Assembly: GCA_050947015.1 (NCBI GenBank)
Contig: JBMNVT010000015.1
Coordinates: forward strand, 1 to 56,757
Direction of reading: 5' to 3'
Source of the DNA: CAKXIK01 sp050947015
Lineage (GTDB): Bacteria; Bacillota; Clostridia; Oscillospirales; Acutalibacteraceae
DNA: 56,757 bases
The position numbers and the translations under genes are program-made. The notes beneath the pieces were generated by a model. The model did no database searches. It saw only the letters and a list, made by a program, of their open reading frames with translations, and was not told where the DNA came from. Of this stretch, positions 41,409 to 51,154 are shown piece by piece (position 1 is the stretch's first letter; the number at the start of each line of letters is the position of its first letter).

Positions 41409-42269
41409 TTATTTGCCATAAATCTTATACGTTTTTTCAGCTGACTTGGATTGTCCAGTAGACCGATTATAATAGTTAACCTTAACATATACAAATCCAC
41501 CATCTTCGTAGTAATCAGCCATATGCACCGCACGATTATACGGCATTGTATGATTTCCATCAAGATAAACTGTACCTATGGTCGGGTTGGATTGGTTCAT
41601 TAAACTTTCAATACTGTAATGATATTGAAGTACTGGCGATGACACTTGATTCACACAATCAGGATATGCTTTTCAATCTCCCTTTGTGATATAACTTGCA
41701 TACAGACGAGTCATCTGAAACGGTCCCGAGCTTCCTGTCCATGCACTCTCTAAGCCTGCATGTCGATAGTAATAAATCGTGCCTAAACTATCAGAAAGTT
41801 TTGCATAATATGCGGTAGTCCTAACAACCACATCAACAAATTGAGATGAGATTTCTTGTGTATTCCTTGGAGATACTTCTCCTGATTCAGTAACCATTGA
41901 AGCATAAACAAAGCTATTCACGAGTTCTCCAGTATCAAAGTCTATCGCATAAGGAATATATGTGCTCACAGCAACATTATTCCCGTTTTGTGCTGTAATT
42001 TGCAGTGCCTTTTCAGCAAGTCCTCCTGCGTTGGTTAACTGCATTTCCTCTTCGTTCATTGACCCTGTCTGGTCCAGTACAACCAATTATGATTGAGTTA
42101 TAGAATTTTGGGGGATGTCGCTACGTTCGATAATCTGCGACACAATTTGTTCTTCAAAAGTAACCTGTTGCACAACTGAGTTTTCAATCGTTGTAGTACC
42201 CATAAACAATGAGAGCACAAGAATAGACGCAATTATGGAACCGAAAAATTTTGAAAACCTTTTCATCAC
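41409..42269 (-). pseudogene. exported VWA-like gene with two in-frame stops
   Basis: One uninterrupted frame runs from 42269 to 41409 apart from TAA at 42089-42087 and TGA at 41675-41673; about 286 residues if read through. The N-terminus (MMKRFSKFFGSIIASILVL) is a signal peptide. The TAA stands just before VVLDQTGSMNEEE, a VWA metal-site (MIDAS-like) motif. The TGA splits ASYITKGD from KAYPDCVNQVSSP; a Trp codon (TGG) there would restore a natural sequence. The last part is a Tyr-rich beta domain ending KTYKIYGK. AGGGGAGG precedes GTG (42269) and ATG (42266). The gene is AT-rich and has a near-consensus promoter. It may be a decayed pseudogene, or, less likely, read through by suppression. 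Confidence 0.75.
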
Positions 42270-42317
42270 AAAATAACCTCCCCTAAAATTTTATTTTTTT
42301 GGTTTTTCTTCTTAAGC

Positions 42318-42340
42318 TTACTGCATTGGGATCTCCTCCT
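42318..42340 (-). promoter_or_regulatory. leader ribosome site with a two-codon ORF
   Basis: AGGAGGAG (42340-42333) is followed by ATG CAG TAA (42326-42318) about 25 nt after the predicted transcription start and about 50 nt before the real start codon. The same layout occurs at 9582-9610. Confidence 0.45.
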
Positions 42341-42357
42341 TTTTTCAGTTTGTCTAA

Positions 42358-42386
42358 ATTATACCATATATAAATTGATTTGTAAA
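42358..42386 (-). promoter_or_regulatory. sigma-A promoter of the VWA-lipoprotein unit
   Basis: Minus strand TTTACA (42386-42381) and perfect TATAAT (42363-42358), 17-nt spacer, in an AT-rich stretch directly after addA. Confidence 0.82.
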
Positions 42387-42444
42387 TAGATTATTGGTTT
42401 TTTGTCGTTTTTTGTGATTTTTCGTCCTTGCGCAGCCGACCGTG

Positions 42445-45400
42445 TTACGGCAGCACCACCGTCTGAGAAAGCCAGAGCGAATACAGCAGCTTTTCCTTCA
42501 CCGGCTTGCCAAAGTTTTTTTCCAGCGCCTCGGCGTAAAAGCCGAGCTGCCCCGCATAACGCGCGGCCAGCTCGCTGCCGGTTTTAACGCGGTCGGTTTT
42601 GTAATCGATCAGGATCAGATGATCCGCTTCCTCAAGCACGCAATCTGCAACGCCCTGCAGCAGAACGGTTTCTTCCCCGTCTTCCCCGGAAAGCCCGGGA
42701 GCGATTCGGGAAGCAGGGATTTCCCCAAAGAATCGAACCTCGCGGTGAACCTTTTCGGCGGCAAAAATCCGCTTGCCAAGCGCACCGGAAAACAGCGCAT
42801 CAATGCGCGCAAGATCAACCGACGCGCCTTCCTCCGCGGTCAGAAAGCCGGCTGTAGTCAGCCGGGCAAGCTCGGCTGCAGAATCTGCTCTTGTCGCCGG
42901 ATAGTCCACAAACTGCAAAAATCGGTGCATCGCCGTGCCGCGCTCGGCCGGCGTCAACCCGCCCGCCGTCAAAAACCTCGGTCTGCGTTCACCAAGATGC
43001 TTCTGCCGTTCCCGCTCCTCCGCCAGCTGTGAGATCGCGGCCTTTACCGGAACCGCAGAAAGCGCCGTTGCCGCCGGCTTTGCCGCGAACACAGCCTGCA
43101 GCCGTTCAAGCAGCGCTTTATCAGGTGCACAGGGATCCGTTTCCACAGCGGAAACAAAATCCTCACGGTGCGGGATCGAGCATTCGATCTTCCATGCGCT
43201 TCCCGGCAGCACGGCCTGGTCCTCCGCGCCGGCCAGCTTTCTTAATACAGCGCCGTTCCTGTGCCGGAGCAGCGCCGAAAGAATCCAGTCCGCAAAGCTG
43301 CCTGCACTGCGGACGTCAAATGGCAACAGCCTGCCGTTTTCCAACTGCTGTGCAGCAAGCGAGGCAAGCCGCTTTTCCGGAGAATCAAAGCTGGCAAGCA
43401 GGAACAGCTTTTCCCGCGCGCGCGTTACGGCAACATAAAGCACACGCAGCTGTTCCGAAAGCTCGTCCCGCGCCGTTTCCAGCCGAACCGCATCATAGGC
43501 GGCCGTTGAAAAACGCGCCCCGCTGACCGGGTCTTTCCGTTTCAAACCGACGCCAAGCTCCGGATGAATCAACAGGTCGCCAATCTGTGAGCTTGTATTG
43601 AATTTTCGGGCGGTATCGGCCAGAAAAACAAATGGGAATTCCAATCCCTTTGAGTGGTGAATGCTCATAATACGCACCACATTGGCCGATTCCGAAAGAA
43701 CCGACGCCGGGGCAAGGTCGGAACGCTGTTCCTGCAGACGGTCGATATACCGAATAAATCCGGAAAGTCCGCGGTACCCCGCCCGCTCATACGTCCGGGC
43801 ATATTCCAGCAGCAACCGCAGGTTTGCCAGTTGCGCGCCGCCATCCCGCATGGCAAGCACCATTTCCTCCATGTGCAGTTCTTCAAAGACGCAGCGCAGC
43901 AGACGGTCGCTCGGCATGGTGGCCGCCAGCCTGCGGAAGCGCGCCGTCATGCTCAGGAACCCGGCACAGCGCACATCCTCTTCCGCCCCAAGCTGCAGCG
44001 CCTGATACAGCGGACCTTTCGGCAGCCGAAGGCGAAGCTTTGCGGCATCATCGGCCGAAAAGCCACAGACCGGCGAAAGCAGCACCGCTAACAGAGGAAT
44101 ATCCTGCAGCGGATTATCAATGACACGCAGCAGCGAAAGGGTAACCGAAATTTCCCTCGCGGCAAAGAAGCCACCCTGCGCGCTGGTCCAGACCGGAATT
44201 TTCCGCGCTGCCAGCGCTTTTGCGTAAGGAGCGGTATGCTTTGACGCGCTGCGCAGCAAAATACAGAAATCACGGTATTCCGCCGGGCGCTGTTCGCCGT
44301 TTTTGCTGACGATGACTCCTGAATCCACCATTGCACGAATTTTCTGCGCAATCCATTTCGCTTCGGCCTCTTCGCCTTCGCCGTCGTACTGCGATGTATC
44401 GAACAGCTGCAGCTCTGCGGAAGGCTCCTCCTCCGCCGGATATTGCGCGGCAGGCACAAGCTCCTCTTCCTCCGTGTAATCCAGATCGCCCACCGAACGG
44501 CTCATCAGCAAGCGGAAAAGGAAGTTGCACGCGCCGGTCACCCCGGAACGGCTGCGAAAATTCTGCCCAAGAATCACCGCGGCAGGATATTCATCCTTTT
44601 TCCGATCATAGCGCGGGTACTGCGCGCGGCGCCGCAGAAACAGCTCGGGGCTGGCCTGCCGGAAACGGTAAATGCTTTGCTTGACGTCGCCGACCAGAAA
44701 AAGGTTTTCCTCATTGCGCGAAACAGCGGAAAAAATCATATCCTGCGCGCCGTTGGTGTCCTGATATTCGTCCACCATCACTTCTTCAAACCGTTCGCTC
44801 AGTTCTTTTGCAGCCGCGGTACGCTCAAAACCGTTTTCCGTTGGTCGAACCAGCAGCGCGATTGCAAAATGCTCCAGATCACCAAAATCCAGAAGGTTTC
44901 GCTCCTTTTTCAGAGCATCCAGCCTGTTTCCGTATTGTTTGCAAAGCTCCGCCAATGCGCGAACCACCGGCAACTGAGCCGAAATTTCCCGCTGGACCTC
45001 TGCCGTCGATCGGTCAAAGTATTCTCCCAATTTTACAAGCTGCTCTTTATACCGTTTGCGGGCAGTCTGCACCCTTTCCTTTACCGTTTCACTGCCCGCG
45101 CCGCGTTTGAGCGAGCCGAGCCTTGCAAAGCTGAGCGCACCGAGCGCCTGGGCCATTGCGTCCCAGTTTCGTTCTTCGGCGCACCGCTTTAAAAACCGAC
45201 ACTGCGCTGCATCGTCGGCCAGTGCCGAACCGTAAGCCGCCGCAATCGCATCGTCCTGTGCAGCAAGGCGGGCGGTTTGCCCAACTGCCTGTTCCGCCGC
45301 CTGCAGCTGCTCCGCCGCATAGGTAAACAAAATTTCGCCCCATGGCGTCTTCTCCAGCGCACCTTTCGCCTCAAACAGCCTTGTTTTTTCGTCCAGCCAC

Positions 45401-45972
45401 TGTTCCGGAAACGGATGCGACCGCACAAAATCATAAAGCCTGCGCACAGTGTCCGTCAGCCGCCGGTCGTCGCGGTCTCCCGCAAACAACTCCACCAGCT
45501 CGCGGAAACCGCCGTCTGCTCTTGCGGTCGCATAAGCTTCCTCTGCCGTTTCCTGTGCGGCGCGGTCACAAAGCAGCAGCATTTCGTCCTCGGTTGCAAT
45601 CCGAAAGGTTGGAGAAACACCGAGCTGCGAAAAGTTTTCACGGATCAAATCCGAACAGAAGCTATGCACGGTGGAGATCCTTGCACGCTCCAGCAGCAGC
45701 TTTTGCCGCTGCAGGCGCAAATCGTCCGGACGTTCCGCAAGAAGTTCCGAAATTCGCGACGCGATTCGCTGCTTCATTTCCGTCGCCGCCGCTTTTGTAA
45801 AGGTGACCACCAGCAACCGATCGGCGTCGCAGCCATCCTGCGCGGTGATCCGTTCGATCACGCGCTGCACCAGCACCGCCGTTTTGCCCGAACCGGCCGC
45901 CGCCGAAACCAGCAGCGTCCCCCCGCGTGCGTCGATCGCATCCTGCTGGTCGTCCGTCCATTTTGTAGCCAT
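42445..45972 (-). CDS. addA: AddA helicase-nuclease subunit
   Basis: An 1175-residue AddA, which with AddB processes double-strand DNA ends and loads RecA. It has a UvrD-type helicase with the N-terminal TDDQQDAIDARGGTLLVSAAAGSGKTAVLVQR (Q-motif and Walker A, residues 5-36), VDEYQDTN (motif II), SIHHSKGLEFPFVF (motif V region) and VTRAREKLFL (motif VI). The C-terminal RecB-type nuclease shows the GVADCVLEEADHLILIDYKTD active site near residue 1120. GGAAGGGA precedes the ATG. It begins 23 nt after addB, so the two are co-translated. Confidence 0.96.
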   Translation of the reverse strand: MATKWTDDQQDAIDARGGTLLVSAAAGSGKTAVLVQRVIERITAQDGCDADRLLVVTFTKAAATEMKQRIASRISELLAERPDDLRLQRQKLLLERARISTVHSFCSDLIRENFSQLGVSPTFRIATEDEMLLLCDRAAQETAEEAYATARADGGFRELVELFAGDRDDRRLTDTVRRLYDFVRSHPFPEQWLDEKTRLFEAKGALEKTPWGEILFTYAAEQLQAAEQAVGQTARLAAQDDAIAAAYGSALADDAAQCRFLKRCAEERNWDAMAQALGALSFARLGSLKRGAGSETVKERVQTARKRYKEQLVKLGEYFDRSTAEVQREISAQLPVVRALAELCKQYGNRLDALKKERNLLDFGDLEHFAIALLVRPTENGFERTAAAKELSERFEEVMVDEYQDTNGAQDMIFSAVSRNEENLFLVGDVKQSIYRFRQASPELFLRRRAQYPRYDRKKDEYPAAVILGQNFRSRSGVTGACNFLFRLLMSRSVGDLDYTEEEELVPAAQYPAEEEPSAELQLFDTSQYDGEGEEAEAKWIAQKIRAMVDSGVIVSKNGEQRPAEYRDFCILLRSASKHTAPYAKALAARKIPVWTSAQGGFFAAREISVTLSLLRVIDNPLQDIPLLAVLLSPVCGFSADDAAKLRLRLPKGPLYQALQLGAEEDVRCAGFLSMTARFRRLAATMPSDRLLRCVFEELHMEEMVLAMRDGGAQLANLRLLLEYARTYERAGYRGLSGFIRYIDRLQEQRSDLAPASVLSESANVVRIMSIHHSKGLEFPFVFLADTARKFNTSSQIGDLLIHPELGVGLKRKDPVSGARFSTAAYDAVRLETARDELSEQLRVLYVAVTRAREKLFLLASFDSPEKRLASLAAQQLENGRLLPFDVRSAGSFADWILSALLRHRNGAVLRKLAGAEDQAVLPGSAWKIECSIPHREDFVSAVETDPCAPDKALLERLQAVFAAKPAATALSAVPVKAAISQLAEERERQKHLGERRPRFLTAGGLTPAERGTAMHRFLQFVDYPATRADSAAELARLTTAGFLTAEEGASVDLARIDALFSGALGKRIFAAEKVHREVRFFGEIPASRIAPGLSGEDGEETVLLQGVADCVLEEADHLILIDYKTDRVKTGSELAARYAGQLGFYAEALEKNFGKPVKEKLLYSLWLSQTVVLP

Positions 45973-45995
45973 TTTAATCCCTTCCTTCTGCTGTC

Positions 45996-48900
45996 CTACA
46001 GCTCTTCCTCATGCTCCAGCAAGTCAAACACCTGTTGATTGGAAAGCGTCGGAAGCTCGCGCGGTGGTTCATCCTCCCGCCGACCGCAAACGCTCGCAAA
46101 ACTGCACCAACCGCACGCTTTTTCCACCGGATCCGCCTCGACTTTTCCGCCGTGCAGCTGCGTTCCCATTTGCCGCACCAGGTTTTCGATTTTTCTGGAA
46201 AGCTTGCCCAGCCGCGCAAGAGAGATCACCTGCGAACGCGCGTCGGGCGTGCCGTCCGTTTTCATCCGAACAGGAATAAAAATCCCTTTCCCGTCCGGTT
46301 CCATTCCGCTGAGAACGCGCGAATTCTCCAGCACGATGCCGCTCATGCACATCGCCGAAAGCCTGCGCCGGTCAGCTTCCGCGGCGTTTTCGCCGCGAAT
46401 GCCGTCGATCTGTGGCGAACGCGCCGGCATATACAGCACCCCGGCCGGCACCACTCCGCCCGGCTGCGCTCCGTAGCGATCCCCGCCGTTTTTCCAGATA
46501 GTCAGCAGATAAATCAGCATTTGCATATTGATGCCGTAAAGGACATCGCGCAATGCAAATTTTTTCGTGCCGGTTTTGTAATCGATTACGCGCACAAAGG
46601 TTTCTTTTTCAGTCTCCATCACATCCACACGGTCCACCTTGCCGTAAACTTCCACGCTTCCGCCGTCCGGCAGGGACAGATGCAGCGCGGGAATGCTGCC
46701 GCCGTCTTCCGAAGGGCCGATCGGCAGTTCGAAATCTGCCGGAACAAAACAGCTTTGCTCCAGCTCTGCCAAAATGGCTCGCAGCAACAGTACGGCGACG
46801 CCTTCGAACCGTTCGTACAGGCAAAGAAAACGCTCTGTTTTTCCCTCTCTGCCACCAAGTCGCGTGTTCAGATAATTCTCCAAAATATCATGCACCTGCC
46901 GGTCCAGCCGTTGTTCTGCCGAACCGAAATTTTTTCCCCGGCTGCGCAGCACCTGTTCCAGCACATAATGGATCATGGTGCCGTATTCCAGTGAATCGAT
47001 TTTAGCCTGACGCCGCGGCTGAGCGCCGAGACCGTACTGGCAAAAATACTGAAACGGGCACTGGTAAAATTTTTCAACCCGAGAAGGTGAAAGCCGAAGC
47101 TGCTTGCCAAAAAGCGCCTGTGCCGTTGCCCGATCCTCAATTTCTTGCGAAACGCCTTCAGAGGCTCTTTGCATCGCGCTCAATAGCGGCTTTGATTCGT
47201 CATGTCCGGCAAGCGCCTGCTGCAGCGCCGACCTTCGCGGCGTATTGCGATAATATTCGGCGGCAAGCGTCTGCGCAGCCTCTCCCGCGGTCGCCGGAAA
47301 ATCCGGGTCGGCGGCACAGGATTGTGTGGTCAGCTGCGGAAAATGCATTCGCAGCTGCGTCACAATTTCACCGGGCAGCATAGCCTCGCCGCCAACCGTT
47401 GCCTGCACCCAGCTAACAAACAATTTCTCCGAGGCACAGCACAACGCCGTATACGCCAGAAAGCGTTCATCAACGGCATCTTCCTCATCCCCCTGCGCCA
47501 AAGTTACACCAAGAGCATCAAGCTGCTTTCGTTCTTCTCCGTTGAACACGGAGCCGCTGCCGGGCGGCGCGGGGAAAACACCCTGATTGGCGCCCGCCAC
47601 AAACACCACGCGCGGCCCCGCTGGTCTCATCCGTTCGGCACCGCCCACGGTAACCTCGTCCAGGCTTTGCGGCAAATGGCCAAGCTCTGCAGCGGAAACG
47701 GACAGTTGCAGCAGCCGCAGCACGCGCGCCGGCTCCAAGCGGTCTTCCGCCAACACGGCGGCCAACTGGTCGAGCAGATCCATCAGCAGGTCCCATGCGC
47801 GCAGCTGATCTTCCGCCAGCTCTCCGCGGCCGTCCTCCCGCAGCTGACAAGCCGACTGCACAAGATGTTCCTGCGCTTCGGTCTGTCGCAGAAAAACATA
47901 AATCGCCTCTGCGGCCGTTTTACCGGTCGCTTCGTGCAGACCGTTCCGCAGCGCAAGCAGCGGCGTACAAATTTTTTCCCGCAGTATATTCAGGTTCTCC
48001 AACCGCTGCTGGTCTTTCTCCGAAAGAGAGTCCGCAAAGCCGTCCGGCGGATTTTTCCATTTCTCCAGCCAGCCCCCGCGGTTAACATTCCAAACAAAGG
48101 CGTAATTTTCAAGCGCGGCAATTTCTTCGGCAGAAAAACCCCAAAGTCCTGTTTTCAGGCATCGGAACAGGCTGTCGCCTTCGATACCGCCGCAAACACA
48201 TTCCAGCGCCGAAAGCACATATGCCATTAACGGAGAATCGTCCACCGGGCGCGGCATGTCCATAAAATACGGAATACCGTACCGGTGCAGCATTTCATCC
48301 AGAATGCCTGCGTAATCCTCCTCCCGCCGCACAATAACCGCAAAATCACGGCAGCGGTATTCGCCGGACTGCACCATTCTCAGAATGGTGCGGGCAATCC
48401 ATTGCGATTCTTCATACGGGTTCAGCGCCGACGCAAGCGCTATGCTGCCATCCGGCTGCTGCGGGTTCGGCCTCCCTGTGCGAAACAGCATCCGTTCGGC
48501 GGCAGTCAGATTTTCCGTTTGAAACCGCGCTCCCGGGGTCAGCGTGACCGGCGGTGCAACGGCAACATGATGCCGCCTCGCCAGCTCAATCAGCCTGCGA
48601 GCCGTTTTCTTTACCCCGGAAAACAATCCCGCGCCATGCTCCGGGTCATCAAGCGAATCGGTACAGAGCGTAATCACACAATCTGCCGATTGTGCGATCG
48701 CCAGCTCCAGAACAGAAAATTCCTGCGCGGTAAACCCTTTAAAAGAATCGACCACCACAGATGTGCCTACAAAAAACGGATGCACCGCCAGCTGATTTTT
48801 CAGGCGCGTCAGATCATCGAGCGGGTCGAGGAAGCTTTTGCCCACCAACGCTTCGTATTCCGCCAGCACGGTTCCAATCTCCTGCGTTTTGCTTTTCAGC

Positions 48901-49340
48901 GTTCCGTCCGCCATCGTCTGTGCCACGGTCAGCAGCTGGGCCGGCTGCACACCGCACATTTTGCACTCCTGCGCCATGTGCAGCATCAGCGAAATAAATT
49001 CTCCGTTCTCTGTCTGTCGCCGGTAAAGCTCCAACGAATCCGCAACACGAGCCAGCGCCTGACTCATCAGCAGCACGCGGCCGCTCTCGTTCAGCCTGCG
49101 CCCTGCCATTCCTCCATATTCACGCTGCACACGATCCACCAGACGGGTAAAGCTCAACACCTCGACGCCGAGGCTTTTTGCTTTCAGCTCGCGCTGAAGT
49201 GCTTTTTCACTTTCAAATGAATATTGCTCCGGCACCAAAAAATAAAGCGGTCCTTCGCCGAATCTGGCCTTTTCCGCCAGCAACGCGCGCGCGTATTCGG
49301 TTTTTCCGCTGCCCGCACGGCCAAAAATCAGGTGCAGCAT
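45996..49340 (-). CDS. addB: AddB helicase-nuclease subunit
   Basis: An 1114-residue AddB. The start at 49340 (MLHLIFGRAGSGKT) places the Walker A motif at residues 7-14, as in B. subtilis AddB, and has GGAGG upstream. The C-terminal nuclease has the VDVMETEKETFVRVIDYKTG active-site region. Cys residues in YQCPFQYFC and CGWCSFASVCG fit the 4Fe-4S cluster that stabilises AddB. It precedes addA on the minus strand. Confidence 0.96.
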   Translation of the reverse strand: MLHLIFGRAGSGKTEYARALLAEKARFGEGPLYFLVPEQYSFESEKALQRELKAKSLGVEVLSFTRLVDRVQREYGGMAGRRLNESGRVLLMSQALARVADSLELYRRQTENGEFISLMLHMAQECKMCGVQPAQLLTVAQTMADGTLKSKTQEIGTVLAEYEALVGKSFLDPLDDLTRLKNQLAVHPFFVGTSVVVDSFKGFTAQEFSVLELAIAQSADCVITLCTDSLDDPEHGAGLFSGVKKTARRLIELARRHHVAVAPPVTLTPGARFQTENLTAAERMLFRTGRPNPQQPDGSIALASALNPYEESQWIARTILRMVQSGEYRCRDFAVIVRREEDYAGILDEMLHRYGIPYFMDMPRPVDDSPLMAYVLSALECVCGGIEGDSLFRCLKTGLWGFSAEEIAALENYAFVWNVNRGGWLEKWKNPPDGFADSLSEKDQQRLENLNILREKICTPLLALRNGLHEATGKTAAEAIYVFLRQTEAQEHLVQSACQLREDGRGELAEDQLRAWDLLMDLLDQLAAVLAEDRLEPARVLRLLQLSVSAAELGHLPQSLDEVTVGGAERMRPAGPRVVFVAGANQGVFPAPPGSGSVFNGEERKQLDALGVTLAQGDEEDAVDERFLAYTALCCASEKLFVSWVQATVGGEAMLPGEIVTQLRMHFPQLTTQSCAADPDFPATAGEAAQTLAAEYYRNTPRRSALQQALAGHDESKPLLSAMQRASEGVSQEIEDRATAQALFGKQLRLSPSRVEKFYQCPFQYFCQYGLGAQPRRQAKIDSLEYGTMIHYVLEQVLRSRGKNFGSAEQRLDRQVHDILENYLNTRLGGREGKTERFLCLYERFEGVAVLLLRAILAELEQSCFVPADFELPIGPSEDGGSIPALHLSLPDGGSVEVYGKVDRVDVMETEKETFVRVIDYKTGTKKFALRDVLYGINMQMLIYLLTIWKNGGDRYGAQPGGVVPAGVLYMPARSPQIDGIRGENAAEADRRRLSAMCMSGIVLENSRVLSGMEPDGKGIFIPVRMKTDGTPDARSQVISLARLGKLSRKIENLVRQMGTQLHGGKVEADPVEKACGWCSFASVCGRREDEPPRELPTLSNQQVFDLLEHEEEL

Positions 49341-49402
49341 GGCGTTTCCTCCTTTTGCCTGATGACAGGCTGTTTTCTGCCTTTTCATTCTACCACAAAT
49401 TC

Positions 49403-49420
49403 TGTACTGACATTAGTACA
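49403..49420. promoter_or_regulatory. palindrome upstream of addB
   Basis: TGTACTGACATTAGTACA is a perfect inverted repeat with 6-nt arms and a 6-nt centre, lying 10 nt before a possible -10 TAGAAT (minus strand, 49392-49387). It does not match the Gram-positive LexA box. It may bind a regulator of addBA. Confidence 0.4.
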
Positions 49421-49443
49421 AAATCATGCGATAAAAACGGATT

Positions 49444-49773
49444 TTATTCCCGAATCGTCAGCCCGAGCAGCCTTGCAAACTCAGACGCCTGCAGCCATTG
49501 CGAACCGACCGCCTTACACGATTCGAAACAACAATTCTGCAGGTAGCTTTCCGAAAAATCACAGTTGGAAAAATCGCACCGTACAAAATTCACCCGATTC
49601 CAGTTGCTTCCACCAAAGCTGCAGCCGGAAAACCGGCAGTTGGTAAAGACCGATTCGTCACATTCCAGCCGTTCCAGACGTGCGCCCGGCACCTGTTCGT
49701 TGTCAAAAACGCCGCGCAGCGCTGTTCCATCCGGTAAAATTCGATTCACCTGTTTCAAAAAAACGTCTCCCAA
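49444..49773 (-). CDS. pentapeptide-repeat protein
   Basis: A 109-residue protein whose central part (about residues 35-90) follows the A(D/N)LXX pattern: SVFTNCRFSGCSFGGSNW then VNFVRCDFSNCDFSES. Such repeats form a right-handed quadrilateral beta helix; some mimic DNA and protect gyrase, but a role cannot be inferred here. The start is TTG at 49773 with GGAG 7 nt upstream. It lies about 100 nt ahead of addB in the same direction. Confidence 0.75.
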   Translation of the reverse strand: MGDVFLKQVNRILPDGTALRGVFDNEQVPGARLERLECDESVFTNCRFSGCSFGGSNWNRVNFVRCDFSNCDFSESYLQNCCFESCKAVGSQWLQASEFARLLGLTIRE

Positions 49774-49815
49774 ATTTCCCGCTCCTTTATCCGTCTTTTA
49801 AAAGCGCCCCACCGA

Positions 49816-49850
49816 AAAAGGACGGCACCGCAAACGCAGTACCGTCCTTA
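49816..49850 (-). terminator. terminator of the sugar ABC ATPase gene
   Basis: Minus strand AAGGACGGTAC and GTGCCGTCCTT form a stem with one mismatch, followed by a run of T. Confidence 0.82.
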
Positions 49851-49869
49851 CTTATAAATTCAGGGAAAC

Positions 49870-50982
49870 TCAGTTGGTCAGGCAACCTTCTGTTTCCTTA
49901 TCGAACACATGCAGATTCTTGGTGTTGATGGCAATTTTAATCTCTTCGCCAGCCTGTGTCTGGGAGGTCGGATCGACGCGAGCTGTGATCTGATTATCGC
50001 CGCAGGCAAGATACAGGAAGATTTCAGCACCCATCAGTTCGGTAACTTCAACCTTGGCAGAAATAACACCGTCGGCGTATTTGGCAAGGCTTTCTTCGTC
50101 GTCGTAGATATCTTCCGGACGAACACCGATGACAACATCCTTACCGACATACTCGTCAAGCTTTTTGTCAACATTCTTTTCAGCCGGAACATTGATGGCA
50201 AAGCCATTGAACTTGGCAACGATCTTATCGCCGTCCTTATCAAGCGTTGCATTGATGAAGTTCATCTGCGGAGAGCCGATGAATCCGGCAACGAACATAT
50301 TGACAGGCTTGCTGTAAAGGTTCTGAGGAGTGTCAACCTGCTGAATAAAGCCGTCCTTCATAACCACGATACGGTCACCCATGGTCATAGCTTCGGTCTG
50401 GTCATGCGTAACATAGATAAAGGTGGTACCCAGCTTCTTGTGCAGCTTGGCAAGCTCGGTGCGCATCTGTGCACGCAGCTTTGCGTCCAGGTTGGAAAGC
50501 GGTTCATCAAGCAGGAAGACCTTCGGCTCACGGACGATTGCACGGCCGAGAGCAACACGCTGACGCTGACCACCGGACAAAGCCTTCGGCTTACGGTCAA
50601 GCAGATGGGTAATATCCAAAATCTTGGCGGCTTCTTCAACGCGGCGCTTGATTTCAGCCTTCGGGGTTTTGCGAAGCTTCAGGCCGAACGCCATGTTGTC
50701 AAACACGGTCATATGCGGATACAGAGCGTAGTTCTGGAACACCATGGCGATATCGCGGTCTTTCGGAGCTACTTCATTCACCAGCTTATCATCGATGTAC
50801 AGTTCGCCTTCGCTGATTTCTTCCAGACCGGCGATCATACGCAGAGTAGTGGATTTACCGCAGCCAGAAGGACCAACCAAAATGATAAATTCCTTATCCT
50901 GAATTTCAAGGTTGAAGTCGGAAACCGCAACAACACCGCCTGCATATTTCTTGTAGATATTCTTCAAGGTAACGCTAGACAT
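49870..50982 (-). CDS. ugpC: MsmX/UgpC-type sugar ABC transporter ATPase
   Basis: A 370-residue ATPase of the MalK/UgpC/MsmX class energising carbohydrate importers. Walker A GPSGCGKST (residues 37-45), the Q-loop VFQNYALYPHM, the signature LSGGQRQRVALGRA, Walker B VFLLDEPLSNLDA and the His switch THDQTEA are intact. Residues from about 240 form the OB-fold regulatory domain typical of MalK, including GVRPEDIY. No permease or binding-protein genes are near, so it probably serves several sugar importers encoded elsewhere, as MsmX does in B. subtilis. It has its own leader and terminator. AGGAGG precedes the ATG. Confidence 0.92.
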   Translation of the reverse strand: MSSVTLKNIYKKYAGGVVAVSDFNLEIQDKEFIILVGPSGCGKSTTLRMIAGLEEISEGELYIDDKLVNEVAPKDRDIAMVFQNYALYPHMTVFDNMAFGLKLRKTPKAEIKRRVEEAAKILDITHLLDRKPKALSGGQRQRVALGRAIVREPKVFLLDEPLSNLDAKLRAQMRTELAKLHKKLGTTFIYVTHDQTEAMTMGDRIVVMKDGFIQQVDTPQNLYSKPVNMFVAGFIGSPQMNFINATLDKDGDKIVAKFNGFAINVPAEKNVDKKLDEYVGKDVVIGVRPEDIYDDEESLAKYADGVISAKVEVTELMGAEIFLYLACGDNQITARVDPTSQTQAGEEIKIAINTKNLHVFDKETEGCLTN

Positions 50983-51042
50983 CTTTCAATTCCTCCTGAT
51001 CTTTTCAGCGTGAATACACGCCGAAGTATTGAGTATGTGAAT

Positions 51043-51071
51043 ATTATAGCAGAAAAAACTTCAAAATGGAA
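51043..51071 (-). promoter_or_regulatory. probable promoter of the sugar ABC ATPase gene
   Basis: A perfect TATAAT (minus strand, 51048-51043) stands about 60 nt before the start codon; the -35 at 17 nt (TTCCAT) is poor. The leader contains GCGTG/CACGC, a small hairpin. An activator may be needed. Confidence 0.45.
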
Positions 51072-51154
51072 TCCTTTGATTTACCCAAACTTAAAATTGA
51101 TGATTTAGGTAATATTTATAAAATAAAACCGGCCAACCAAGATTTTAAACAAAT

